From Salticus scenicus (taxonomy: Eukaryota > Arthropoda > Arachnida > Araneae > Salticidae), in contig OZ005649.1 of NCBI GenBank assembly GCA_963930645.1, forward strand, positions 83,835,126 through 83,899,125: DNA of 64,000 nt, in the 5' to 3' direction. Below the pieces are notes generated by a model. The model worked only from the letters and a program-made list of their open reading frames with translations, was not told the origin of the DNA and did not search any database. How positions within the stretch are numbered: position 1 is the first letter of the stretch; each line of letters opens with the position of its first letter. Below are positions 47,401 through 58,044 of the stretch, piece by piece. Both the position numbers and the translations under genes were made by a program.

Positions 47401-50400
47401 TGTGTGATGTTGCCGAGATGAATGACGAGGAGTGGCGAAACCCCCAATCGGATGACGTCACCCAGTCTGAACCCCAACCTGAGGCCCAACCTGAAGCCCA
47501 ATCTGAACCTTCTAAGGTATGTATTGTTTTGCATTAAAAATGAGAGTGTTTCCTTTTACAAAAGTTTTAAAAATTGTCCCTTTTACAAAAGTTAAAAAAA
47601 TTGTCTTTCTTATTATAAGTTCGACCTGTTTGCCCTACTTGTGGGAAATCTTTTGTGGATAGATCAAAACTGAATCGGCATATGTCAACTCATAACACAG
47701 AAAAAATGTTCGTGTGTCTCATTTGCCATAAGGAATTCTCCAGAAAGGACAACCTAAATAGACACCGAAAATCGCATCACTCCTCGAGTGAATTACAAGA
47801 ATCTGTAGATCCTCAGCCCGGTCCTTCTAAGGTATGTATTATTTCTTAAAGTTTTTGTGATATTTCGAAAAATTGTAACACTTTGATTAAAAATTGTAAC
47901 ACTTTGATTAAAAATCGTTTTTTATTCTTTTATAGGGTTTCTCCTGTTCTGTGTGTTTGAAGGAGTTCTCCAGAAAGGATGCCTTAAACCGACATAAGAA
48001 GTTGCATGATGCTGACACTTCCACCCATCAATGTGCTACATGTCAACGAAAGTTTAGTCGCCTGGATGAGTACAACGCTCATCTAAAAACACATAACTAC
48101 CCCTGCAAAGAATGCCAGTCCACCTTCTCCTCTAAGTCATCATTAATGAAGCATATGCGACTTCAGCATTCAAATAGCCTAAGTGAGAGCCGGAAGAAAC
48201 CGAAAACGACTCCTCCACCACTCTCTCGAAGACGACCCTATACACAAGCTTTGAACACGTTTAAGACGGTGCTCATTGAACCTACTGAAGCTACGCGGTA
48301 CGATGTGAAAATCTTTTTAGAGTCTATTCGTGCCGAGATACATGAAAACATCCTACAGGAATTGTATGAGAAAGATTCGATCAAATGGTACCTGGTAATA
48401 AAAGTCTGCTTTGAAAGAGAGACAGCCGAAGGAGAGCTGGAAATTATGGATGCGTACTTCAGAACACCCTGCTACCAGCAACACACTCCTGATTTAATTG
48501 ATGATCAAATAAGTGTAGGATTCATGAAGATTATTCAAAACTACGAAGAGTTCTTAGAGAGAGGTTCCGGCTGGGTGTTGAGAAACATCTACTACCTAGA
48601 ATTCAAGTCTGCTAAATATAACCCTTTGAGAGCGAGCAGCTATCAAGAATTGCCAGCGAAACTGCTTGCCAAGAAAGCCATCTTAAATATACAGAACAGA
48701 GATAACAAGTGCTTCCTATGGTGTCTGCTAGCACACAAACTGAATTTAGACTACACAAGCCAACCTCATCGAGTCTCCCACTATTTACCTCATGAAGAGG
48801 AAATCAAGATGGGTAATGTTCAATATCCTGTTCCCATCTCAAAAATAGGCTTCATAGAAAACCTGAACAATCTTAGAATCAACGTCTTCGGCTACGAAAA
48901 CTCTAAAGTGACCATTTTAAGAATTTCCGAAGTAGAAGATGTTGAAGCTATCAACTTATTACTCCTTGCGAACGAGGAAGGTGCTCACCACTATTGTCTA
49001 ATCCGGGACTTTTCCAGATTGATGGGAGACCGCACAAAACATGACGGAAAACAGTATTATTGTTATAGGTGCCTGCATGGTTTTTCGACAGAACTTTTAT
49101 TAAAAGAGCATGAAACAAACTGCAAAAAACACACTGCTCAAGCCATTGAGATGCCCTCTAAGGAGAAAAATATATTAGAGTTCACGGAAACCCATCTTCA
49201 ACACCCTATCAGCTATATCATCTACGCAGACTTTGAAAGTTTGTTAGAACCTATTGCATCAGCTGCTCCATCCTCATTAAACTCCTACCTGCAACATACA
49301 GCCCGTCATACACCCTGCGGTTACGCTTATGTAATCGTAGGGTCTGATGGCAAAACCGTCAAGCCTATCTTTAGCTATCGAGGAGAGAATGCAGTCAAGC
49401 ATTTTCTAGAAAATATCATCATGGAAAAAGATATCCTTGAAGACAAACTACGAGAAATTAAGCCTATGAAGCTCTCTGCCCAAGAAGAGGAGGCCTTCCA
49501 AAATGCTACAAGGTGCAGCATATGTCTTCAACCCCTGTTACCTGGATGCATTAAAGTTCGGGATCACAATCACGAAACTGTTGTTTTTAGAGGTGCCGCC
49601 CATGCTAGCTGCAACCTTAATTTTAAGCACCCTATGAAGATTCCCGTGGTTTTCCACAACTTGAAGAATTATGATGCCCACCATATTATGACAGAATTAG
49701 GCCATTTTCAAGACCATCAGATACAAGTTATCGCAACAACGTTAGAAAAATATATATCATTCACTTTGAAGAAACCTGACAGTCCTGTACAACTCGTTTT
49801 TCTTGACTCCTTCCAATTTTTGCCTGCTTCGTTAGAAAAGTTGGTGAAGAACTTGGATATTAGCCAGTTTAACATTCTAAAAGACCACTTTAATTCAAGT
49901 ACCGATCTAAGTCTCCTCACCAGAAAAGGAGTATACCCCTATGACTACATTACTGGATTTGATAAATTCCAAGAAACAGTGTTGCCGCCTCCATCAGCGT
50001 TTTTCAACTCTCTCACGAACGAAGCCGTCGAAGAATCTGATTATCAACATGCAAAAAACATATGGGAAGTCTTCCAGATAAGAAACCTCGGCGAGTATCA
50101 TGACCTGTATGTGAAGACAGATGTTTTGCTCCTTGCCGATGTGTTCCAAAATTTTAGAAGTCTTTGCTTACACTATTACAACATCGATGCTGCCCATTTA
50201 TACACCTCTCCTGGACTGTCCTGGCAAGCCTGTCTGAAGATGACTGATGTTAAGCTAGAGCTGCTTACGGATATCAACATGCTGCTGTTTATTGAAAAAG
50301 GGGTGCGCGGGGGTGTGTCGCAGATTTCACACCGTTTCGCTGTTGCAAACAACCCGCACACTCCTCACTACGACTCAAGTAAGCCCTCTAGTTATATCAT

Positions 50401-51667
50401 GTACTGGGATGCGAACAACCTTTACGGTTGGGCTATGTCCCAGTACATGCCTTATGGCAAGTTTCAATGGATGGATCCCTCTAACATTACTGAAGATTTC
50501 ATCATGAACATAGCCGAAGGTGCAGCTGAAGGCTTCATTTTTGAAGTGAATTTGGAGTACCCGACAAATCTGCATGACCTCCACAATAGCTACCCACTTG
50601 CACCTGAAAGAATGACCGTGACAGAAGAAATGCTCTCCACCTATGCCAAGTCCTTATTGCAGAACCAAAAGTATTCAGGAACACCCAAACTCATTCCAAA
50701 CCTTCACAATAAATCAGAGTATGTTGTACATTACAGAAATCTACAGTTATACCTAAAACTTGGAATGAAGCTATTAAAAGTGAACAAGGTTTTGAAATTT
50801 CGACAAGCACCCTGGCTAAAAAAGTATGTAGACTTCAACACAGATAAACGAAAATCTGCAAAGAACAGCTTTGAGAAAGATTTCTTTAAACTGTTGAACA
50901 ATAGCGTCTATGGAAAGACCATCGAAAATTTGAGAAAACGTCGTAACATAGAACTGTGTAACAATGAAGTCAGAGCCCAAAAATTAGTTGCATCACCGAA
51001 TTTCACGACTTTTAAAGAATTTTGCAATAACCTCGTAGCTGTGGAGAGAACAAAACCCACCATCCTGATGAATAGGCCGATATACGTGGGTTTCTGTATC
51101 CTTGAATTAGCAAAGTTGCTCATGTACGACTTTCACTACAATTTCGTTATGAAAAAGTATGAAAGTCGTGCAACTTTGTTGTTCACGGATACAGACTCCT
51201 TGACGTACTGTATCCAGACAGCAGACATGTATCAAGATATGAAGGAAGATCAGCACCATTTTGACTTCTCAGAGTATCCAGAAAATCATCCGCTATATTC
51301 TACAACTAACAAAAAGGTCCTTGGAAAGTTTAAAGACGAACTCCACAGTCAAGCTGCTTACAAATTCATTGGATTAAAGCCAAAAATGTATGCCATACAG
51401 TCAGCTGGTGGTGAAAAGAAGACAGCAAAAGGCATATCAACCTGCATCGTAAGGAAGAAATTAAGTGTTCAAGACTATCAAGAATGCCTGCAAAAGGAGA
51501 TAGCCACGTATGAGCAACAAACCAGAATCCTACAAGAACGTCATCAACTCTATACAGTTAATCAAAACAAAAAGTGTTTATCTCCTTTTGATGACAAGAG
51601 GTATCTGCTAGATGATGGAATCACCAGTCTGGCTTATGGCCATTACAGAATACCGCACCCTCCATAG
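44465..51667 (+). CDS. POLB: Protein-primed family B DNA polymerase with N-terminal C2H2 zinc fingers (spliced)
   Basis: Replicative polymerase of the element. Predicted exons: 44465-44512 (16 codons, donor A|GTAAGT), 47358-47516 (acceptor TTTTCAG, acidic PQPEAQPEAQ repeats), 47620-47831 and 47936-51667. Exons 3 and 4 encode about five C2H2 fingers (for example CPTCGKSFVDRSKLNRHMSTH, CSVCLKEF...H, CATCQRKF...H). Then come exonuclease motifs (YADFES near 49220, NLKNYDAHH near 49665, KTDVLLLADVF near 50117), an endonuclease VII/HNH-like insert (CSICLQPLLPGCIKVRDHNH, ASCNLNF; 49515-49640), and polymerase motifs DANNLYGWAMSQ, NNSVYGKT, TDTDSLTY and KPKMYAI. Exon 2 to 3 with the best donor is one base out of phase; a weaker donor four bases later (GTATTG) restores phase. 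The 1238-codon last exon is intact. Confidence 0.88.
44520..47340 (+). repeat. Repeat-filled first intron of polB
   Basis: The 2845-bp intron consists of two AT-rich arrays. Array A (about 44550-45660) has units of ~125-227 bp built on AAATTTAAGTATGTGTAAAA. Array B (about 46080-47335) has ~200-232-bp units containing CTCCTCTTTCAATGAAGTAG and a GATGACTCATCG-n-TGATGAGTCATC palindrome (46107, 46967, 47197) with AP-1-type TGACTCA/TGAGTCA cores. Array B recurs in inverted orientation at 43140-43320, upstream of the gene. Confidence 0.75.
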
Positions 51668-51674
51668 TGAAAAT

Positions 51675-52790
51675 TTTTGTATATATTGTTCCTGCACCTT
51701 GTATATATTTTTAAATTGTTTCTGCATCCTGTATATATCAATTGTTTCTGCAACCATGAAGATTGTTCCTGCACCCTGTATATATCAATTGTTTCGCACC
51801 TATGAAGATTGTTCCTGCACCCTGTATATATCAATTGTTTCTGCACCTATGAAGATTGTTCCTGCACCCTGTATATATTTTAAATTGTTTCTGCATCTAT
51901 GAAGATTGTTTCTGCACCCTGTATATATCAATTGTTTCTGCACTTATGAAGATTGTTCCTGCATCCTGTATATTTTTAAATTGTTTCTGCATCCATGAAG
52001 ATTGTTCCTGCACCCTGTATATATCAATTGTTTCTGCACCTATGAAGATTGTTCCTGCATCCTGTATATATTTTAAATTGTTTCGCACCTATGAAGATTG
52101 TTCCTGCACCCTGTATATATCAATTGTTTTGCACCTATGAAGATTGTTCCTGCACCCTGTATATATCAATTGTTTCTGCATCCATGAAGATTATTCCTGC
52201 ACCCTGTATATATTTTAAATTGTTTCTGCACCTATGAAGATTGTTCCTGCACCCTGTATATATCAATTGTTTCTGCACCTATGAAGATTGTTCCTGCACC
52301 CTGTATATATCAATTGTTTCTGCATCCATGAAGATTATTCCTGCACCCTGTATATATTTTAAATTGTTTCTGCACCTATGAAGATTGTTTCTGCATCCTG
52401 TATATATCAATTGTTTCGCACCTATGAAGATTGTTTCTGCATCCTGTAGATATTTTTAAATTGTTCCTGCACCTATGAAGATTGTTCCTACACCCTGTAT
52501 ATATTTTAAATTGTTTCTGCACCTATGAAGATTGTTCCTGCACCCTGTATATATTTTTAAATTGTTTCTGCACCTATGAAGATTGTTCCTACACCCTGTA
52601 TATATTTTAAATTGTTTCGCACCTATGAAGATTGTTCCTGCACCCTGTATATATCAATTGTTCCTGCATCCTGTATATTTTTAAATTGTTTCTGCATCCA
52701 TGAAGATTGTTCCTGCACCTATGAAGATTGTTTCTGCATCCTGTATATATTTTAAATTGTTTCGCACCTATGAAGATTGTCTGAACCCAT
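51675..52790 (+). repeat. Minisatellite downstream of polB, about 22 units of ~47 bp
   Basis: Units alternate ATGAAGATTGTTCCTGCA, CCCTGTATATAT, and CAATTG or TTTAAATTG, then TTTCTGCACCT. Frames of 60-96 aa across it on both strands are repeat artefacts. It ends abruptly at CTGAACCCATGC (52782). Confidence 0.9.
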
Positions 52791-53147
52791 GCTTTGAAGA
52801 CAACCTCAGAAAACTATGTGATGAGTTCTTCAGGTTGACATTTTTTATTTTATTTTTTATTTTTTTTAAAGGAACTAACTCCCGCCTTGCTCTACGGAGT
52901 GAAAAGGGGCACCGCAGGGCCTCGGGAGGGAAGTCTCCCAGGCGCTCAAGGTGAACTCTTTCTTTCTCTCTCTTCTCTTTTTTCTAACTTTATTCTTTCT
53001 ACCTTTTTTCTTAAATTTGTATTCTCTTTCTAACTTTTTTCTATACATTTCCCTTTCACTTATTTCTCTAATTGTAAATTTTGTATGTATCTCTTTTCAG
53101 GTTAAGTCCCAAAAGATCGTGACGTCATCTCACTTCCCGCAAAACTT
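52791..53147 (+). other. GC-richer stretch with splice-like signals between minisatellite and right TIR
   Basis: It contains CTTCAG|GTTGAC, TTTTTAAAG|GAACTAA, CTCAAG|GTGAAC and CTCTTTTCAG|GTTAAG, which would pass for two short introns. Possible mini-exons (NPCFEDNLRKLCDEFF; KELTPALLYGVKRG) do not join in one frame by the obvious sites. An 84-codon frame at 52700 starts in the minisatellite and is not convincing. Confidence 0.4.
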
Positions 53148-53519
53148 CGAAAAAATTTTGAAGTCCCCGAAATTATGAAAAAAAATACTATGTCCCGAAA
53201 TTTAGGAAAATAAATCTAACTCCTCAAAATTCCCTATAGATGGCACCACCAAACCTCATCCAAGATGATAGTCAAAGTTTCTATTCTTCGGGTGGCAACG
53301 TAAAGTTTTTTATTCTTCCGGTGGCAACGCTCTAAAAGTTTCTATTCTTCCGGTGACAACACCCCCTCGTCCAAGATGATGACTAAGTAGTGTAAAAGGG
53401 ACACGTTCACCAACACGGTGGAGGGACTGTGGGTGTAGGGTGGTGGCGTGCCTCTACCCTGACCCTCATCGTCCCTCCGTCCCTCCACTGTGTTGGTGAA
53501 CTGTCCTTTTTACACTACT
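53148..53519 (-). repeat. Polinton right terminal inverted repeat
   Basis: Inverted copy of 35358-35730, with a few substitutions. It has the same three ACCGGAAGAATA-type iterons (one altered to CCCGAAGAATA near 53285) and ends in TTTTTACACTACT, followed by the target duplication TGTGCT (53520-53525). Confidence 0.95.
53386..53519. repeat. Terminal near-palindrome (right end)
   Basis: The 134-bp counterpart of 35358-35491. AGTAGTGTAAAAGGGACAC at its inner side is the reverse complement of the outer end. The centre has the same orientation relative to the outer end as at the left terminus. Confidence 0.92.
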
Positions 53520-53525
53520 TGTGCT

Positions 53526-56464
53526 CTTGAAAGTATGAAATGTTGATAGTGATATAGTGTTAGTGTTAAAGAATTATCATGATGAAATTTTTTTCGAGAA
53601 GAGAAGTTTATGGTGGGAAAAAGTGAATTTAGTTAGGTAGGAAAATTTGGAGGTAGAATAGATTGGTGTTTATGGAAAGGAAAAAGAGGAAATTGTAGAT
53701 ATTCAGATTTTTTTTCTCGAGCTGCCCATGTTGTTTATTCCATTTAAGCCTATTCAAATATCTTTCAATTTAATAGTAATAGTTGATTTTTTTTTCTTCC
53801 TACAAAAGTTAGGAGAGCTTAGAAATTTTTTTATGCACTGGGTAACTGAATTGAGTTTCAGTGAGGTACAGAATTTTTAGATGTAGGTACTTAGTTATGA
53901 AATGGTTTCGAATCTCTCAGTGCATATTAGTCTCTTAAATGAGTAGTAATGGAGGTAAATTCTGATAGTTTAGAGTATGCTGAGGGCTAAATATTAAATA
54001 TAATAAAAATAGGAAAAATTGTGAAAAAAAAAAAAAAAATGTAAAAATATCAAATTTTTTTTTAATATTTAGTTCCTAGAGTTTAGTTTAGTATTTCCTG
54101 ACTAGGAATTGTGATAATGTATGAACACGTCACTTTGTGTAAAAGGTCAAAAGAAATCTTTGTTCACCTCATATGTTATGCACTGAGAGAGCAATAATTA
54201 AGACTCAATCTGTACTTATAGTGGGGTAGAGAAATAAAATAAGAATAACAAAACCACCCTAGCACATTCTGTAAAAATAACTTAAATTTTGTTTGTTTGT
54301 GATTCTGCCAAAGAAATTTTTTTTTATATACATATTTCAGTGTTTTTTTTTTCAAATTGTGTGAAAAAAGGAAGAAAAATTTTGGGGTAAAATGTCAATT
54401 ACTAAATTTCTAATAGCATTTTTTTTAAAGTGGATTCCTTTTTCATTTTCTCACTCGCATTGGTGATTTATACAAAATTTTAATTTGCATTAAGGTTTCT
54501 GCTAGGAAATTTGTAATGCTAATTTGGAAAAGAGGTTGTTTATGAGTTCTCGAGTACAGTAAAGGTTGGGGGGAGTTTTACAAAAGCTTCTTTTACTTCT
54601 AATTGTAAGTGTTTAAATTGTTAATCAAAATTGTAACTTAATTTCTGCTTGCAAGGTTCACATTGTAAACAGATTTTGAGTTTTAAGAGATTAGTTGTGT
54701 TCTGTGCTTTGGTGTAGTAGGGTCGGTGTTTGACTTTATACATATTGCTCGGGACATGAGCTGTCTCTTCTGTTTGTTTTTAAATTGTTTAACTAGTATT
54801 ACATGAGCTTAAGAGATGCTGTGATTTTAATTTTATGCGAGTATGGGTGATAAAGGGATTTGCTTGTTAACTTTAAAATTTTCAGCTAAAATTTTTTTTT
54901 TCCAGAGGTATTGAGGGTGTAATAATTTTCATTAAAACTTTTAAGGTAGATTTTTTAAATGTTCCATTTCATATGTGCCTTAGATATCATGCAAATTTTT
55001 TTTAGGATTTTACAAATGTTCAGAAAGGTCTTGTCAATGTATGTACGGGTATTTCAGGACTGGAAAAGAAGAAATTTGCAATGTAAAAGTGCATTAAAAT
55101 TTTTAATTTCAAGTTTAATTATATGTCACTGTGCGCTTGGTCATACAGACCTTGTTAAAGTTTTTGGTAAATTTCTGTTGTTTTGTGTCGTAGATATGTT
55201 TTTGTGTTGTTACAAGATAATTTGTTTTATATGTATTTGTGATGGTTGCGTCAGTCACTTTGCTACTTCTCAGTGATGTATTCACTTTCGAGATAAAATT
55301 AGACTTAAATTTAGTGACAAATTTTTAATTAAGTGTAGGTAACTCGGTGCCAGATGTAGCAACTGAATATTTTGATGATAAAAATAGCAAATATAAGATA
55401 CAAAAAAAAGTAAAAAAAAAATTTGGAAAATAAAAATTACTTTTGGTACATGGTTGGCGAAGAGGAAAACTCGTGTTTCGCTTGGAAATTTCTATTCTAG
55501 AGTGGTTATGGTACACAGGCACTTGAGCGGGGAACTTTAACTTGTTGATATAATATGTGCACTGGGAAGTTCAAAAAAAAGAAAAATCTTTATGTTTTGA
55601 TTTTATTTTTAAGTACAAATTTAGAAAAAATACGAGTGTGGCTGATAAATTTAATTTGATGTAATATGGTTATTCCAGAACTTGCCTTATGCTGTTGTTT
55701 GTAATATGTATATACCATGCAATTTTTTTGTGTGTGTTTTGTAATAGGAAGTGTCTGTGGATGGCTGGTGGTCGCTTTCCTTACCCTGGTAGGACTTGCC
55801 GTAGAGTATTGAAATTGCAATTTTTTTTTTTTTGTCTTATAGAAGTCTCCGTATCATGCTCCTGGAAGACAGTTATCTTACTTTTCGTTTGAATGTTTTT
55901 TTTTTTTTTTTTGTTTTGTTTTACAGGCATTTACAAGGGTCATGTTCGAGATATGTAGATTATTTTGTGGATGTAACTATCCCTGAGATTGGTCATTATT
56001 GTCTAAATGACTGTGGGGGTTGAGGATGTGTTCAGATAAATGAAGTTTAAGATGCCGTTACAAAAACTGACATATAGGCAGTTACCAGTTGCCAAAGTTA
56101 GGAAATTGGGATCTTTTGGTGTTAGGAATTTTAAATTTTGCACAAGTCACCCATTGCTGGGTATTTTAGATGAAAATAAGTTGACAATAGTTTAAAAAAA
56201 AAAGAGAAAAAAATTTCCATTTTAACTGTTTTCTTAAATGGAAGATTAGGTGGATAATTTTTTTTGTGGGATGTTTTGCTGCTGAATATTGGCCACGTAT
56301 GTTTCATATGTTTCATGTAGCTATTACAGTTCTTAGTGTTTGCTACCTGTCCTCGCGGGGTCGGTGTCTGACTTCTCTTGGATTAGGGGCATTTGCTGGG
56401 TATCTGGCATCCTTTTAATAAAAAAAAATTGTGCCAATTTTTTTTCCCGGAAGACGGAGAGTGT
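53526..56464 (+). other. LARD interior, right part (non-coding)
   Basis: T-rich sequence with many short homopolymers. Frames such as 54959-55276 (105 aa) have no domain and no homologous frame elsewhere in the window. It ends in a purine-rich tract before the right LTR. Confidence 0.65.
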
Positions 56465-56797
56465 TGTTGAGGAGTTTTTTCCTCAACTGTATTAATTTAA
56501 GAAATAAAAAGATAATTTAATAAAGTAATGTAAAAAATAAATAAATCCCTAGAATAAAATGAGTCAGTCTGCGAAAAAGAAAAAAAAAAGAGAGATGGCT
56601 TTTCTTTGCCGCATTTGAGAAGAAAAAAGCAACATTTTCGCATCCTTTCGAGTGGCAGGGGAAGGTTGACCTTGGGGCAGGTAGATGCTTTACCCCCTCG
56701 CGTGTCAGGAAAACACCCAAGAGAAAGTGTTAGAGTGAGATAGTTACGAAGTGAAACAGTGTTTCATATGAATAGATAAACCTTTACGGCAGGAGTT

Positions 56798-57230
56798 TGG
56801 TTTGTGGCAACAGCGAAGGAAGGCGGGAAAGAGGGACGCTTGGCTAGGACAGGACGCCGGTGAGAGCAAGAAGATAAGGCGGTTCAAGAAAGGAAGCGAG
56901 TTTTTTTTGGCGTGGGGCCTAACGCCCATGTTGGGCCCCTAACAACGTTTTTCGGCATATAGTTTCGCTTGAACGTGCAAGGTAAAGGATCTACCTTAGA
57001 AAAAAAAATGGGGCACGTCAGAAGATAAATGGTTAAATTGATGTTGCAAGTGGAGCGGAGGAAGAGAAGTTCAACGTAGTACCTGTTGCTGGCCTGAACC
57101 GCACTCCGAAGTAGAGACTACTGCTGCATGGACTGCTCGCTATCTCGACATAAAAAAATAGGAGCTGGAGAAAGAAACCCCCGTATTTTGAATTTGGTGA
57201 TGAAACCTCATACCCTGAACTTTCCTAATT
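56798..57230 (+). other. 433-bp segment present only in the right LTR
   Basis: It sits between AGGAGTT and CCTTGGGACG, which are contiguous in the left LTR at 32161-32174. There is no inverted repeat and no convincing target duplication, only a TT at both ends. That favours a deletion in the left LTR over an insertion here. It contains GGGGCCTAACGCCC and GGGCCCCTAAC blocks and no frame. Confidence 0.6.
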
Positions 57231-57289
57231 CCTTGGGACGTTGTGAAAAGCAGGAATGCGCTGATTGACCTACTGGCTATAAGAGAAAG

Positions 57290-57681
57290 ATGTTGAGTAT
57301 TTGGACGATAATACCACGCCATACTGTACGAAGCCTCATAGCTACCGGGGAATCTCATATGTGTACTAGCGACCTAACGCAAAGAGTCCGGGTTGAAAAA
57401 AGATTAGACAGTATCCGTAGGAGGCTGAAAACTATGGATCTATTAACAAAAGAAAAAAAAGATTGGAATGGTCCTGTTCACCGAATCTACACACTCATAC
57501 GGGAGAAAATCATCCAAATGTAAAAATATGTCAAAAGGAACTTCTCGCGAAAAATTTCAATCGCATTCTACCCCGTAGAATTTTCAACGGAAGGATATCC
57601 CCAAGTTTGTCGAGGAGAAATAAGAGAAAAATGTGTTTCAAGGGTTTTTATTCTAAGAGTCCAAACCCCCGTAAAATATAG
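57290..57681 (+). pseudogene. Frameshifted counterpart of the LTR frame
   Basis: Homologous to 32224-32619. A 3-base deletion removes one Lys and a 1-base deletion near 57509 shifts the frame, so it reads as two overlapping frames. It supports the view that the LTR frame is not under selection in this copy. Confidence 0.5.
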
Positions 57682-57728
57682 GGGACACGGGACCACCAGC
57701 TATCCACCTGGAATTTCCTACCCAAGGG

Positions 57729-58044
57729 TGGTGGTGGTTGGGTTTTACGTCGCACTAATGCTGTGCAGATGGGCAATTGGCGACGGTCTGGGACACACCC
57801 CTAGAGGTGGTCCGGAGACATGCCATCACAATTTTGATCCTCCACGGAAGGGATGGCTCTCCCGTTTCGGTAACCCCCAGAGGTATAATTTTTGATGGGA
57901 ACATGGAGGACTTTCCGGCCACGACAGATTTTACGTGCACCAGCCAACATTAGTGTACACGACGGTCTTTGGCCGGCTCGAGTACCGAACCCGCAATCTT
58001 CCAATTACGAGGCCGGCGCTCTACCGACTGGGCTACCGCGGCCC
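57729..58044 (-). mobile_element. Full-length tRNA-derived SINE
   Basis: 316 bp flanked by a 14-bp duplication TTCCTACCCAAGGG (57715-57728, 58045-58058). The uninterrupted site is seen in the left LTR near 32665. On the minus strand it starts with a tRNA-like head: box A TAGCCCAGTCGG, then GTAGAGCGCCGGCCTC, and box B GGGTTCGGTACTC. A unique body follows and it ends in a CCA-rich tail (AACCACCACC). It would be transcribed by RNA polymerase III and mobilised by a LINE. The LTR copy without it proves the boundaries. Confidence 0.93.

Larger units (their letters stand above)
35358..53519 (+). mobile_element. Complete Polinton/Maverick (adintovirus-like) element, 18.2 kb
   Basis: It is bounded by ~372-bp TIRs beginning AGTAGTGTAAAA and a 6-bp target duplication with one mismatch (TATGCT left, TGTGCT right). 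It encodes the full core set: retroviral-type integrase with chromodomain, minor and major capsid proteins, adenain-like protease, packaging ATPase, conserved small proteins and PolB. The coding DNA is clearly less AT-rich than the host. No frame is broken. The TIRs have diverged by a few per cent by eye, so it is not brand new. Such elements integrate through the integrase, replicate with PolB and may form virions. Confidence 0.97.

Noticed and set aside
51675..52790. CRISPR-like array
   Set aside because: The repeats are contiguous, variable minisatellite units without unique spacers, in a eukaryotic element.
51612..52954. 60-96-aa frames downstream of polB on both strands
   Set aside because: They are translations of the 47-bp minisatellite.
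54959..55276. 105-aa frame in the LARD interior
   Set aside because: Cys/Phe-rich low-complexity translation of T-rich DNA. No domain, no codon bias and no second copy.
57970..58044. Functional tRNA gene
   Set aside because: It is the tRNA-derived head of a SINE with a target-site duplication. Stems are degenerate and the sequence continues into the SINE body.
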